A stretch of 64,000 nucleotides of DNA from Torymus aiolomorphi (lineage: Eukaryota; Arthropoda; Insecta; Hymenoptera; Torymidae), in NCBI GenBank assembly GCA_036365515.1, contig CM070874.1, positions 242,798,430 to 242,862,429 of the forward strand, written 5' to 3'. Shown one piece after another: positions 36,011-46,046 of this stretch; position 1 is the stretch's first letter; each line of letters opens with the position of its first letter. A model generated the notes under the pieces. It did not search any database. It saw nothing but the letters and a program-made list of their open reading frames with translations, and had not been told where the DNA came from. A program made the position numbers and the translations under genes.

Positions 36011-36211
36011 ACCAGCCGCTAAGTCAGAGCTTGCCCTGGGGGAGCGAGCCGCCGGCAGCGAGCGGCCAGCGACAGCCTGCTGCGCACGGGCAACGGTAGC
36101 GGCCAGCGGCGGACGGTCGGCGGCGGGCGGCCTGCTGCTTGTCAGCTGCTGCTTTCGGCCACGCGGTATGAGGCAACAACCTGCAGTACGCGATAAGCTA
36201 AAAACACTCAC

Positions 36212-36346
36212 CTCGACGTCCTCAGCATCCAATTTCTCCGCGTCGTCCAACAGCGATGGCTTCCACGATTTCTCCACATCGTCCAACGGTGATTGCTTCC
36301 ACGTTTTCTCCACGTCGTCCAACGGCGATGGCTTCCACATTGTAAG
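36212..36346 (-). other. candidate exon with three 12-residue repeats
   Basis: On the minus strand a TTTCCAG acceptor (before 36,346) and a GAG|GTGAGT donor (after 36,212) bracket 135 bp that encode three copies of a WKPSPLDDVEK(T/S)-like 12-mer. A related segment (RQSPMDN) follows another acceptor-like site near 36,560. This is compatible with a repeat-built exon of a minus-strand gene, or with a minisatellite that mimics one. I do not recognise a protein family. Confidence 0.3.
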
Positions 36347-36946
36347 CTGGAAATAAACAGTACATTTAAAATGTATTATATGAATATACGTGCAAGTGTG
36401 GAATCACCATGCACGCATACACAAAACCCACAATCCTTTCCCAATGCTAGAGAGAAGTAGAGAGAACGTGCGAGGTATTACTTATCTTTTTCTTTCGTCG
36501 TCCTCGGCGTCCAACGACGTTATCCATCGGCGATTGCCTCCACGCTGTGAACAAATGTTCCTCTAAAATAATACAAACAGAATTAAAATTTATTATTAGA
36601 ATATGCGCAGACGTATGACATCATACGCATGCGTTAAATCCAAATCCCATGATACATAGAGAATACTTTATTGTAGTCGTCCTCAACGTGCAGTAATGTT
36701 GTTCACCAGCCATGATATAAAACAGATCTGCCTACGAAAAAAACATTGAAGTTGCTCTGAAAAGAGCAGGTTTCAAATAAAATATATATATATACATAAA
36801 AAATAGATATGTTCCACGTTATTATAGTTGTTCCTAACGTTGAAGCTATCCCGAAAATGACAGATAAAAAATCTCCATCTCAATCCCCGTCGTTGCCTGG
36901 CCAGGTCTCCCACTAGAACAGAAAATAAGAAATCATGAATTATCTA

Positions 36947-36983
<37 letters not shown>

Positions 36984-37079
36984 TAAAAATTCTAACGTCA
37001 TCAATGAGAGAGAAATAATATGCCCGCGCGTGACCACTAGAAACCTCATTGACGAGGAGAAATAACCACGCACGACTGT

Positions 37080-37570
37080 AAAACCGAACCTCATAATCAC
37101 AATCAGCGAGAGAGAGAAAAAAGATATGCCCGCACGCGTCGTCCACGAGCAGCAACCTAACCCCGTGCTCGTCGGGGAGCGAGAAAAACATAATATACTT
37201 ATGCATGACCTCGAGAGAGTTGCGTGAGACCCGCACCGTCCGCGAGACAAAAACTAACCTCGTACGCGCCGGTGTGCGAGAGAGAGAGAGAAGACTCGCG
37301 AGATCAACGTTGTCAGCGAGACGAAAACTAATCTCGCACACATCGATGAGCGAGAGAATGATAAGATGCGCGAGATCAACGTCGTCCGCGAGACGAAAAC
37401 TAACCTCGCACGCGTCGACGAGCGAAAGAAAGATATGATACGCGATCCCGTGACGTCCGCGAGAACAAAACAAACCTCGTACAAGTCACCAACGCCGAGC
37501 GAAATGTCGAGGAGGTATGCGCGAGTCCTAGTGTTGTCCGCGGAAAGAAAACTAACCTCGCACGCGAGAT
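37080..37570. repeat. ~68-bp degenerate tandem repeat interleaved with GA tracts
   Basis: The phrase GCGAGACGAAAACTAACCTCG or close variants occurs about five times (37,239, 37,315, 37,388, 37,458, 37,540). Between copies are short (GA)n runs. On the minus strand each copy contains GAGGTTAGT, which resembles a splice donor. Confidence 0.75.
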
Positions 37571-37611
37571 AATCGGGCGCGGGAATCCGATGCTCGATGT
37601 CGAGGAAGGGC

Positions 37612-37723
<112 letters not shown>

Positions 37724-37878
37724 GCACTCGCGAAACACGAAAAAGAACAGAAATTGAAAACTAACCTTCACTGCTTTCTGGAGCCGATCGTTTTCCCTAT
37801 GTCCGCTCTCACTGCATGCCTCTCGTTGCCGTGCTCGCGGCCGCCCCTCGCTGTCGAGTCGATATGTGTGCGTGTGTA

Positions 37879-38130
<252 letters not shown>

Positions 38131-38295
38131 AGAGAGAGAAAGAGAGAGAGCGAGGTTAGGTGAAACTCAGCACATACACACTTACACGTCGACCGCTGAT
38201 TCCCTGATGTCGTCTACCGATGCTCGCTAATGGTTGAGGGGATACCGTCGTTGTCGTTGTCCTTTAGTCCTTTAGTCCTCTGCACAGCGCCGAGC

Positions 38296-38520
38296 GGCAA
38301 CAGCACCACTGCAACACTTCGTCCGCGGGAGCTCCTGCTCGCGCGGTGGCCGAGAGCGCAATGACTTTTTCGCCTTCGCGCGCGCTCCCCCCCTCCGCGG
38401 CACTCGAGAGCGGGCACAGCACCACTGCAACACTTCGTCCGCGGGAGCTCCTGCTCGCGCGGCGGCCGAGAGCGCAATGACTTTTTCGCCTTCGCGCGTG
38501 CTTCCCCTCCCCGCGGCACT
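38296..38520. repeat. ~115-bp GC-rich tandem duplication upstream of stem-loop gene 1
   Basis: GCACCACTGCAACACTTCGT through CGCCTTCGCGCG is repeated twice, about 230 bp before the TATA box of the gene at 38,747. It could be a duplicated promoter-proximal regulatory block; no specific factor site is evident. Confidence 0.85.
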
Positions 38521-38671
38521 CGCGAGCGGTCGCTGATACTAGTACAGGGTATTAGACGGCTTTTTCGCGTATAGCGCTGTTAAGCCACGGATTGCGGGCG
38601 CGCTCTCCTTCGCACGCGGATAGAAGCGCTCGCGGGCGCTGATTGGCGCGGAGCAGCTCCGCGGAAGGCGA

Positions 38672-38684
38672 TATAAGTAGCGCG
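38672..38684 (+). promoter_or_regulatory. TATA box of stem-loop gene 1
   Basis: TATAAGTAGCGCG lies 75 bp before the ATG, followed about 25-30 bp later by an initiator-like TATCAGTTCG. Almost the same 13-mer (TATAAGTAACGCG) is the TATA element of stem-loop gene 2 on the other strand, which suggests common descent and common control. Confidence 0.7.
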
Positions 38685-38746
38685 TTTCTCTCTGTTCGGT
38701 ATCAGTTCGAGCAAAGAACTCAAAGTAGCACGATTCAATCCGCGCA

Positions 38747-39259
38747 ATGGATTCGGACGACGAGCAAGCAGTAGCAGCAGCGGACTTCCTCCTGGCGGAG
38801 TTCGAGCCTGACGCCTCGAACGAGGAGCTGCAACAAGCCATCTTGGATGGACTCCGAGCCTTGGAAGGTTGCGAGGCTTCCGACGTCGAAGATCTGCTAG
38901 CGCTCGACGTTGGAAATTTTGAGGAGTGGATGATGGGCCTTGAGCTACCTCAGGCGGCATCTCCACCAGAGCTGCGACGGCCGCATCGTCTACCGATGAC
39001 TCCACCAGGCACACCACCGCCTGCCCTGTCTCCGCCGTCTACCTCGCCACCACCCCTCATGCTCTATGACGGAGATGGGGGCTATTATGAAGTGCGGGCT
39101 GACCAAGTCCAGTGGGGAGCAGTGGCTGAGGTGGATTTGGATACCAATGATGACGATGATGATGAGATGCCAGCGGAGGATGAACGTCCTCTGAAAAGAG
39201 GTTGGTCGCCATCACCACCACCACCATCGGATAAGCGGCAACGGCGAAACTTGGCTTAA
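38747..39259 (+). CDS. stem-loop gene 1: acidic/proline-rich protein with basic C-terminus
   Basis: 170 residues, intronless, ATG 75 bp after a TATA box. The N-terminal third is strongly acidic and contains LQQAILDGLRALE, shared with gene 2. The middle is proline-rich with many Ser/Thr-Pro pairs (MTPPGTPPPALSPPS), possible proline-directed kinase sites. Then comes LMLYDGDGGYYEV, also shared with gene 2; an acidic run (DDDDDE); and a basic end (KRQRRN) that could be a nuclear signal. This layout is that of a nuclear regulator or transactivator, which is inference; I recognise no named family. Three nt after the stop is a histone-type stem-loop. Confidence 0.75.
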   Translation: MDSDDEQAVAAADFLLAEFEPDASNEELQQAILDGLRALEGCEASDVEDLLALDVGNFEEWMMGLELPQAASPPELRRPHRLPMTPPGTPPPALSPPSTSPPPLMLYDGDGGYYEVRADQVQWGAVAEVDLDTNDDDDDEMPAEDERPLKRGWSPSPPPPSDKRQRRNLA

Positions 39260-39261
39260 TC

Positions 39262-39424
<163 letters not shown>

Positions 39425-39425
39425 G

Positions 39426-39441
39426 GGCCCTTTTCAGGGCC
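39426..39441 (+). terminator. histone-type 3' stem-loop 1b (gene 1)
   Basis: GGCCCT-TTTC-AGGGCC: the canonical six-base-pair stem and UUUC loop of replication-dependent histone mRNAs. An extra flanking G-C pair could extend it. Confidence 0.85.
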
Positions 39442-39492
39442 CTATATAATTTGAACGAAACAGCAAATTATTTATTTCTATATGTTATAATC

Positions 39493-39752
39493 AGCTCTTT
39501 TCAGAGCTAAAAATATATTTATTTTGTGTTATAATAAGCTCTTTTCAGAGCTAAAAAATATATTTATTTCTATATGTTATAATCAGCTCTTTTCAGAGCT
39601 AAAAATATATTTATTTCTAATATTTATTTTGTGTTATAATAAGCTCTTTTCAGAGCTAAAAAATATATTTATTTCTATATGTTATAATCAGCTCTTTTCA
39701 GAGCTAAAAATATATTTATTTCTATATGTTATAATCAGCTCTTTTCAGAGCT
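39493..39752 (+). terminator. six tandem histone-type stem-loops
   Basis: AGCTCT-TTTC-AGAGCT followed by AAAAA at 39,493, 39,537, 39,585, 39,642, 39,690 and 39,737 (each 16 nt). They sit in ~48-bp units that include GTTATAAT before and ATATATTTATTT after. The hairpin itself is invariant in all six copies while the spacers vary in length (44-57 bp), which points to either recent amplification or selection on the hairpin. Confidence 0.85.
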
Positions 39753-39975
39753 AAAAATATATAACATCGTAACAAACCATTTATTAAAAAAACATAATCT
39801 TGAAACTCTCTCTCTCGTTTCCACTAAAAGAAGTTCGCGCACGCAATTTATGTATAGTGAACATTATTATATATATATATATATTCTTCACCTAAAGAGA
39901 TTATACTTGAATGAATTGATTTAAAGAAATCTAATAATAATGAATATTTTTGTTCATTGTTAAATAAATATTTGT

Positions 39976-39991
39976 GGCCCTGAAAAGGGCC
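39976..39991 (-). terminator. histone-type 3' stem-loop 2b (gene 2)
   Basis: On the minus strand GGCCCT-TTTC-AGGGCC followed by ACAAATATT. Identical in stem and loop to 1b and 3b, and on the coding strand of gene 2. Confidence 0.85.
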
Positions 39992-40005
39992 GATTGTATA
40001 GGGTT

Positions 40006-40021
40006 GGTCCTAAAAAGGACC
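40006..40021 (-). terminator. histone-type 3' stem-loop 2a (gene 2)
   Basis: On the minus strand GGTCCT-TTTT-AGGACC followed by AACCC, beginning 2 nt after the TAA of gene 2. The loop is UUUU instead of UUUC. Confidence 0.8.
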
Positions 40022-40023
40022 GA

Positions 40024-40572
40024 TTATTCGAAGAGACGACGACGACGATGAGATGGTGATGTTGAATGGTCTTTACGATGACGACGTCGCTTTCGAGGTC
40101 TGCATTGAAGGTCGTTATCAACCTCCATTTCGTCATCTGCGTCTTCGGCTTCCTCCGACGTCTGCGATAGTTGCTCATATGCACGAATCAGTGCAAAATC
40201 CTCCGACACCTCATAATACCGCCCTTCATGCGGCTCGTACAGCATGTACGATGGTGGCGATGCTGGTGGTGTTCGCATCACGAGGTCCGGAGGAGGTTGC
40301 GATGTGTGTGGTCTTCGTAATTCATATTCTTCTTTTTCTTCTACCTCCTCCTCGAGCGGTGGAGTAGGTGCCCGTTGCTGCTCTTCTTCCTCCTCCTCCT
40401 CAAGCTCTAGACCCATAAGCCATGCGTCAAAAGCGAGAGGAGAGGACAGCTCTGGTATCTCCTCCAACGCAAAAGGTGCGCAATCCTCCAAAGCTCTCAA
40501 GCCATCGAGGATGGCTTCTTGAAGAGACTCGTCGTCGAGCAGGTCCTGGAGAAAGTTATTCTTCGACTCCAT
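40024..40572 (-). CDS. stem-loop gene 2: paralogue of gene 1
   Basis: 182 residues, intronless. It shares with gene 1, in order: LQ(E/Q)AILDGLRALE near residue 18, MGLEL, ELRRPH, a Pro/Ser/Thr-Pro block (TPPASPPS), and MLYE...YYEV. It adds a Glu-rich run (EEEEEEE) and a strongly basic C-terminus (RPRKRRRHRK and RRRR), a likely nuclear signal. It is transcribed divergently from gene 3 with 177 bp between the start codons and has its own TATA element. Two histone-type stem-loops follow the stop. The function is unknown; a nuclear acidic regulator is the best guess from composition. Confidence 0.78.
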   Translation of the reverse strand: MESKNNFLQDLLDDESLQEAILDGLRALEDCAPFALEEIPELSSPLAFDAWLMGLELEEEEEEEQQRAPTPPLEEEVEEKEEYELRRPHTSQPPPDLVMRTPPASPPSYMLYEPHEGRYYEVSEDFALIRAYEQLSQTSEEAEDADDEMEVDNDLQCRPRKRRRHRKDHSTSPSHRRRRLFE

Positions 40573-40601
40573 TGCGAAAAATGATGCCGATCGGAAAAAA
40601 A

Positions 40602-40614
40602 CGCGTTACTTATA
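40602..40614 (-). promoter_or_regulatory. TATA box of stem-loop gene 2
   Basis: On the minus strand TATAAGTAACGCG, 12 of 13 bases the same as the TATA element of gene 1, about 40 bp before the ATG. Confidence 0.7.
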
Positions 40615-40708
40615 TCGTCTCTCGCGGAGATGCTCCGTACCAATCAGCAGCCGCGAGCGCCGCGTGGAGAGGGGGAGCACATACACAGAGGGTGTTGCGC
40701 TTTGTCTA

Positions 40709-40716
40709 TAAAAGCC
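40709..40716 (+). promoter_or_regulatory. TATA box of stem-loop gene 3
   Basis: TATAAAAG about 34 bp before the ATG, with an initiator-like ATCATCACTC near 40,733. It forms a divergent promoter pair with gene 2. Confidence 0.7.
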
Positions 40717-40749
40717 GCGTAGTCTACAGAGCAATCATCACTCGCTGAC

Positions 40750-41235
40750 ATGGATTCATCGAGCGACAACCTCCGAGCAATGGAGACAGTGTGGAGTGAA
40801 GCCGACTTCGATTGGGAGATCGGCCTCGCGATGGACAGCGACGACGAGTTTCTCTCGGCGTTGGTGGTACCGTTGGCTACGTCATCACCAATCAAGTCAC
40901 CGATTGCATCGCCAGCGTTCACACCACAACGCTTGCCCTGTCCATCCCCGCTCTTCGTTGAGAGACTACCGCACTGCCCACCTCTGGTGTTGCCGCCGCT
41001 GTCGCCGCCGCCTTCGCTCTCACCAGTGCCTTCTTGCTTCTCCCCGGGATTTTTGGAGAATTATGAGCCGTGCTTTTCGCCAGTCTCTGAGGAGAAGGAT
41101 ATAGGATCATCGCCTTTGTGCATCACCGTCTCCTCGGGGACGATGTCACCGCGGAAGATGCCGGTGAAGCGACCTCGTGACGACAGCGGTGATGATGAAC
41201 CACGTCGGCGAATTCGTCGACGTCTTACGATTTAA
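40750..41235 (+). CDS. stem-loop gene 3: acidic/proline-rich protein with basic C-terminus
   Basis: 161 residues, intronless. Sequence identity to genes 1 and 2 is low, but the plan is the same: an acidic start with MDSDDE (also the first residues of gene 1), a long Pro/Ser block with Ser-Pro pairs (SSPIKSPIASPAFTPQ, LSPPPSLSP), then KRPRDDSGDDEPRRRIRRRL, a bipartite-type basic nuclear signal. The promoter has a TATA box and the 3' end has two histone-type stem-loops, the first 2 nt after the stop. I recognise no family. The shared architecture and expression signals suggest the three genes act in the same pathway. Confidence 0.75.
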   Translation: MDSSSDNLRAMETVWSEADFDWEIGLAMDSDDEFLSALVVPLATSSPIKSPIASPAFTPQRLPCPSPLFVERLPHCPPLVLPPLSPPPSLSPVPSCFSPGFLENYEPCFSPVSEEKDIGSSPLCITVSSGTMSPRKMPVKRPRDDSGDDEPRRRIRRRLTI

Positions 41236-41237
41236 TC

Positions 41238-41253
41238 AGTCCTTTTCAGGACT
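41238..41253 (+). terminator. histone-type 3' stem-loop 3a (gene 3)
   Basis: AGTCCT-TTTC-AGGACT, starting 2 nt after the TAA. Confidence 0.82.
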
Positions 41254-41261
41254 ATCCAATC

Positions 41262-41277
41262 GGCCCTTTTCAGGGCC
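41262..41277 (+). terminator. histone-type 3' stem-loop 3b (gene 3)
   Basis: C-GGCCCT-TTTC-AGGGCC-ACCAA. This matches the animal histone consensus including the flanking ACC(A/C)A. No purine-rich U7 snRNA-binding element is obvious in the next 40 nt. Confidence 0.88.
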
Positions 41278-41548
41278 ACCAATATTTTTAACGTATGAAC
41301 AAATATTCATGTTTTATTTAAATAAAATATATAATTATCATTATGTAATTTATTTTAAATATTAGCTATATTCAACGAGCTTCACGCGTATTATTTACAA
41401 TCAAGTTAGTTAGATTCAATTTAAAAGTTTGATAAATTAAATAATTAATTTTTTTCTTTTACTATTTCTATTATATAGGTTTTTAAATATTCAAACATAA
41501 TCGATTTTGACGCTTTATTGTGAGGATAGTTCACTTTTTTAGAGAGAA

Positions 41549-41651
<103 letters not shown>

Positions 41652-41722
41652 AAATTAATATAACCACAAAATTTAATAAAAAATGTTTATTAACATCTCA
41701 TAATAAATGAACAAATTATAAT

Positions 41723-42315
41723 TCAAATATACATAAAGTGATAGGATTCTGATATTTCCTTCATGTTTTTGCTATGTTGATGCTCAAGCATCCATCTTTT
41801 TATAACTAGTGCGTTTCGAAGTGCGCATACTGGAAAGTTACAGGCAGTATGGTTGGTACACGAGACTGATTCTGCAGGTAGACTTTTCAATGAAGGACAT
41901 CCCATCTCTTCAATATTAGTAACTAATCTGAAAAAAATTATTATGAGAAAACTTTTTTTATGAAAATAATTTTATAACCAAAAATAGCTTACTGATCCGG
42001 GAAAAATCTCTTCAACCATTTACTTTTCTCCAAGCCTTTTACGTAAATCTCTGCTCCGAAGAGTACACCGCTTAGAGTGTTTTTTAGTTCATCGTATGGG
42101 ATAGTGCCTGCTCTCCACATAATTCCGTGGAAATTTTGTTCAAGCCAGCGATTTTCGGACTTGTTTTTTTCCAACAATTTGTCCCATGCATAAGGCGGTT
42201 GAAACAGGAAAACCGATGGTGTAGGGTCTTCCTCGAGAGGGATGATGACTACTTCCTTGAAGACGAATTCATTCAAGGTAATCTTGAAACTTTAGACATC
42301 AACAATATACTTCAT
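41723..42315 (-). pseudogene. small two-exon gene of the polymerase module (unknown function), nonsense codon at position 8
   Basis: On the minus strand: ATG at 42,315, exon 1 to 41,993, a 65-bp GT-AG intron (41,992-41,928), exon 2 from 41,927 to TGA at 41,723. The result is 175 codons. Codon 8 is TAA; everything after it is open, with conserved-looking stretches (FVFKEVVIIPLEED, FQPPYAWDKLL, KGLEKSKWLKRFF, then after the splice EMGCPSLKSL and CALRNALVIKRWM). The alternating strands with early Asp and Lys-Glu recall an RNase H-like nuclease fold, but this is only an impression. A TATA box (42,391-42,396) and a poly(A) signal (AATAAA near 41,690) are present, so unlike its neighbours it would be polyadenylated. 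Confidence 0.65.
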
Positions 42316-42390
42316 CTTGCTGCTGCTGCTGTGACTGTTCTCGGACGAGAGCAAAGGAGCGAATGAGGTTTCCAACGGCTCTCTGTTTAT

Positions 42391-42396
42391 TTTATA
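42391..42396 (-). promoter_or_regulatory. TATA box of the small two-exon gene
   Basis: On the minus strand TATAAA within GACTATAAAATAAACAG, about 76 bp before the ATG. The polymerase gene diverges from the same ~235-bp interval (its own AT-rich AGATAAAAAGAGG lies near 42,493). Confidence 0.55.
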
Positions 42397-42549
42397 GTCA
42401 GCCTTCCTATTTTGTTTAACCAATCGCGTTATTTTTACCCCCTCCACAACACCTACACCCAATCAGAAACGATCTCTTTTCGCGAATTTTTTAGATAAAA
42501 AGAGGTATGCGTGCGGCGGAAAATCATTCGACTGCCTCGCACGGTCAAG

Positions 42550-45500
42550 ATGCCTCAGTATTTCAAAAATACCGCTCTTATGCTATGTAAATCGTATCGT
42601 CTTGCTTTAAGTGGTGCAGCTGACCAAGATGATGTGAACAATTGGATCGCGCTTGGTCGCAAAGCTCTAGTGGAAGCTGAAAAATTGGCTCAACGTAGGC
42701 CCGACGTGACGGACTTAACAGTGGCTGATCGGCAAAAGTTGCAAGCGGCCATCGCGCTTATAAAAAGTGTTCTACGCTTGTTGAGTGAACATCGAGTGGT
42801 AGGTGCTGGACTACAAGCCAGTGAAAATGGCCCCTCGGTGAGCTGGGATGATGTCGACTCAGCTTTCGAGAACAGAATAAAGACGGGTGTCATCACAAAT
42901 CGAAGACATCTCGATTTATTAACATTTATGCGAGACGCTAAGAAAGAATTTATTGAAAAAGTGCGTGAAATTCTTAAAGAACCTTTAAAAGTGAACACAG
43001 TGTTAGCGGCTGAGTACGCTATAGTTAAAAATGGCGAAGAAACGATTGAAATAAAATATTTCAACACAAAAACAGCTCCAATATACTCGACTACGGACTT
43101 GAATGAGTGGTTTCTGATGAACGTTCAAAATCCAATCGATACGGATATGGAGGAATTCCAAGAGCACGAATCGGGCTGGACGCTTAAATCAATTTTGAAT
43201 TTAGTTGTTAATATTTACAAGTTTAATCCAATGAGAGGAAGTTCGTACATTGATTTGACGCCATTCATCAAGAACAAGAAGGCGTGTGTAAACGTAGAAA
43301 ATCAAGACAATGAATGTTTCAAGTGGGCAATTCTATCGGCTCTACACCCAGCTAAGAAAAATGCCAATCGAGTGGTGAATTATGTACCCTATAAAAACGA
43401 TCTCAACTTTAAGGGAATCGATTTTCCCGTTGATCCCCGAAAAGTGACTAAGTTTGAGAAGCAAAATGACGTTTCTGTAAATGTGTATTATTTAAAAAAG
43501 AAGCAAAGAGAAGCTTTCGAAGTTTTACCACGGCACTTGTCATCTGACAAAAAAGAAAAGCACGTTAATTTACTACTCATCGAAAATAATTATATTGACG
43601 AGGATGAATCAGCTCTTGATGATGATATTGAATTTAAATTCCACTACGTGTGGATAAAAAATTTATCAAGATTGTGTAGTAAACAGCTATGTTCTCGCGA
43701 CCATAAAACTTTCATCTGTGACCGTTGCCTGCATTATTTCTGGACGGAAGAGAAATTGGCGAAGCACATAACTGACTGTGAAAAAATGAATAAGTGTAAA
43801 ATTACTCTTCCAACAGTGAAAAACAATATTTTAGAGTTTACGAACTTTGGTTTTAAAAATCGTGTGCCGTTCGTAATATACGCTGACTTTGAATGTATAT
43901 TGAAGCCTGTGATTGACGACGAACGAGCGTACCAGCATCGCGTGCCATTCAGTGTAGGCTATTTCATTAAATGTAGCTACAACGACTCTCTCTCGGAATA
44001 TAAGAGTTATAGGCAAGAGGACGAACAAGCCGAATCCCCAGCCACATGGTTTGTACAGAACCTCCACTCACTGGCTGTAAAGTTGGATGACTCGTACAAA
44101 CATCCAAAGCCCATGAGTAATTTAACACCACTCGAAAATATTATGTTTGAAAAAGCATCAATATGTCATATTTGCGAGAAGCCATTCACTGAGGAAGACA
44201 AGCGAGTACGCGATCATTGTCATTTCACGGGAAAGTGAGTACTTTTTTAATATTCTCTCTCTCTCTCTCTCTCAACTAAAAAAATTATTTTTACAGATAT
44301 CGTGGACCTGCACATAGCAAATGTAACCTTGGCTTTCAAGATTCAAGAACAATCCCCATAGTTTTTCACAATTTGAGCGGATACGATTCTCATCTCTTTA
44401 TTAGAGAAATAGCGACATGCTTCAAAGGGCGAGTTTCGCTACTTCCACAAACAAAAGAGAAATACATATGTTTTACAAAGTTTGTGGAAGGTACAGACAT
44501 AAATTTGAGATTCATCGACTCGTTCAAGTTCATGGCTTCATCGCTAGACAAGTTAGCATCATACTTGGAGAAACTGAATACTCTGGAGCGATTGTTCAAA
44601 GAAGATGGTCTATGTGATGAACAAATTTCACTTTTGAAGAGAAAAGGAGTTTTCCCATATGACTATGTCTCGTCATTTGAGAAGCTAAACGAGACAAATC
44701 TCCCATCGAAAGATGACTTCTTCAGCAGCTTATATAACGCTCATATCAGCGACGAGGATTATGAGCATGCACAGAACGTTTGGCAGAGTTTCAGCATTCA
44801 AGATCTTGGGCAGTACTCTGACTTATATCTCAAGACAGACGTTATCCTATTGGCTGAAGTTTTTGAGAACTTTAGAAGTAATTGTCTTGAGGCTTATGAG
44901 TTGGATCCGGCCTACTATTACACGACACCCGGATTGACTTGGGATGCCATGCTCAAAAATACTCAGGTATGATTAACTTTAAATTTAACTAAAATTCACA
45001 ATTAAAAAAAACAAATTTTATATTTCACAGATCAAACTTGAGCTTCTCACCGATGTAGACATGTTGCTGTTTATCGAGCGCGGCATACGGGGCGGAATCA
45101 GTCAATGTTGCAATCGCTATGCAAAAGCGAACAACCCGTACATGAACGATGGTTACAACGCTAACGAGGACGAAAAATATTAGATGTATTTCGATGTGAA
45201 CAATTTGTACGGTTGGGCAATGACTGAGCCCTTACCCTATGGTGGCTTCAAGTGGGTGCAGAATGTCAACGAACCAAACTTCTTCGACATCCCCGATGAC
45301 TGCGACTTTGGATACTTTGTTGAAGTGGACCTGAAGTATCCCGAGTCACTGCATGATTCGCATAAAGATCTGCCATTCTGCGCCGAACACATGGCGCCTC
45401 CTGGCTCGAAACAGCATAAACTTATGACGACGCTTCACGACAAAACTCGTTACGTGCTACATTATCGAGCACTTAAACAGGGTTTGAAACATGGCCTAGT

Positions 45501-45825
45501 TCTCGTCAAAGTCCATCGTGCCATACAATTCCAACAAAGTCCTTGGCTTAAAAAGTACATCGATTAGAACAGCGCAAAAAAGAAGGAAGCCAAGAACGAG
45601 TTTGAAAAAATGCTGTTCAAACTTTTTAACAACGCTGTGTATGGCAAAACGATGGAAAACGAGAGGAAACGCGTTGACGTGAAGCTAGTCAACAAATGGA
45701 AAGGCCGCTATGGAGCTGAGGCACTAATCGCACGGCCCAATTTTCACAGCTCTGACATTTTTGACGAAAACCTCGTCGCTGTGCAGCTGTTGCGAACGGA
45801 GATCTGCATAAGAAAGCCCCCCTAT
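42550..45825 (+). pseudogene. protein-primed family-B DNA polymerase (Polinton/adintovirus-like), truncated
   Basis: Three exons: 42,550-44,234, 44,297-44,966 and 45,031 onward, joined by GT-AG introns of 62 and 64 bp that keep frame. The start is ATG 42,550; the upstream GTG and out-of-frame ATG are unlikely. The N-terminal extension ends in RGSSYIDL and CFKWAILSALHP; a Cys/His pair (CDRCLHYF...H) and a CHIC...DHCHFTGK zinc site follow. Exonuclease motifs: YADFEC, FHNLSGYDSHLF, YLKTD. Polymerase motifs: DVNNLYGWAM and KLFNNAVYGKTMEN. The YxDTDS metal-binding motif is missing because a fold-back element starts at about 45,820. Exon 3 also has TAG at 45,181 and 45,565, so the gene is dead here. 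The product would copy the element's linear DNA from a protein primer. Confidence 0.88.
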
Positions 45826-46046
45826 TGAAAAAAATCATGTGACTAATCATATGATTAATCCAGTGATTAATCACATGATTAATCATATGATAAATCATGT
45901 GATCAATCATGTGATTAATCATGTGGTTGATCATGTGATCAATCATGTGATTAATCACATGATATTATCGACGGAAAAATCATGTGATTAATCACATGAT
46001 TAATCACATGATTGATCACATGAATTTTTCCAAAATCCAGGAATAT
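45822..46046. mobile_element. fold-back word-array element interrupting the polymerase, word AATCATGTGATT
   Basis: It starts CCCTATTGAAAAAAATC directly after the polymerase codons for RKP. It then carries about fifteen palindromic ATCATGTGAT/ATCACATGAT words and ends GAATTTTTCCAAAATCCAGG. The same start and end, with far fewer words, occur at 56,230 and in mirror image at 61,123. The polymerase does not resume on the far side, so this may be the edge of a larger insertion or of a deletion. Confidence 0.75.

Noticed and set aside
45181..45567. Stop-codon recoding (TAG read-through) in the polymerase
   Set aside because: Both internal stops are TAG, but neighbouring genes are broken by TAA and TGA too and the polymerase is truncated as well, so simple decay is more likely.
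45689..45958. Met-Ile-Asn-His-rich minus-strand frame
   Set aside because: It is the AATCATGTGATT word array read as protein.
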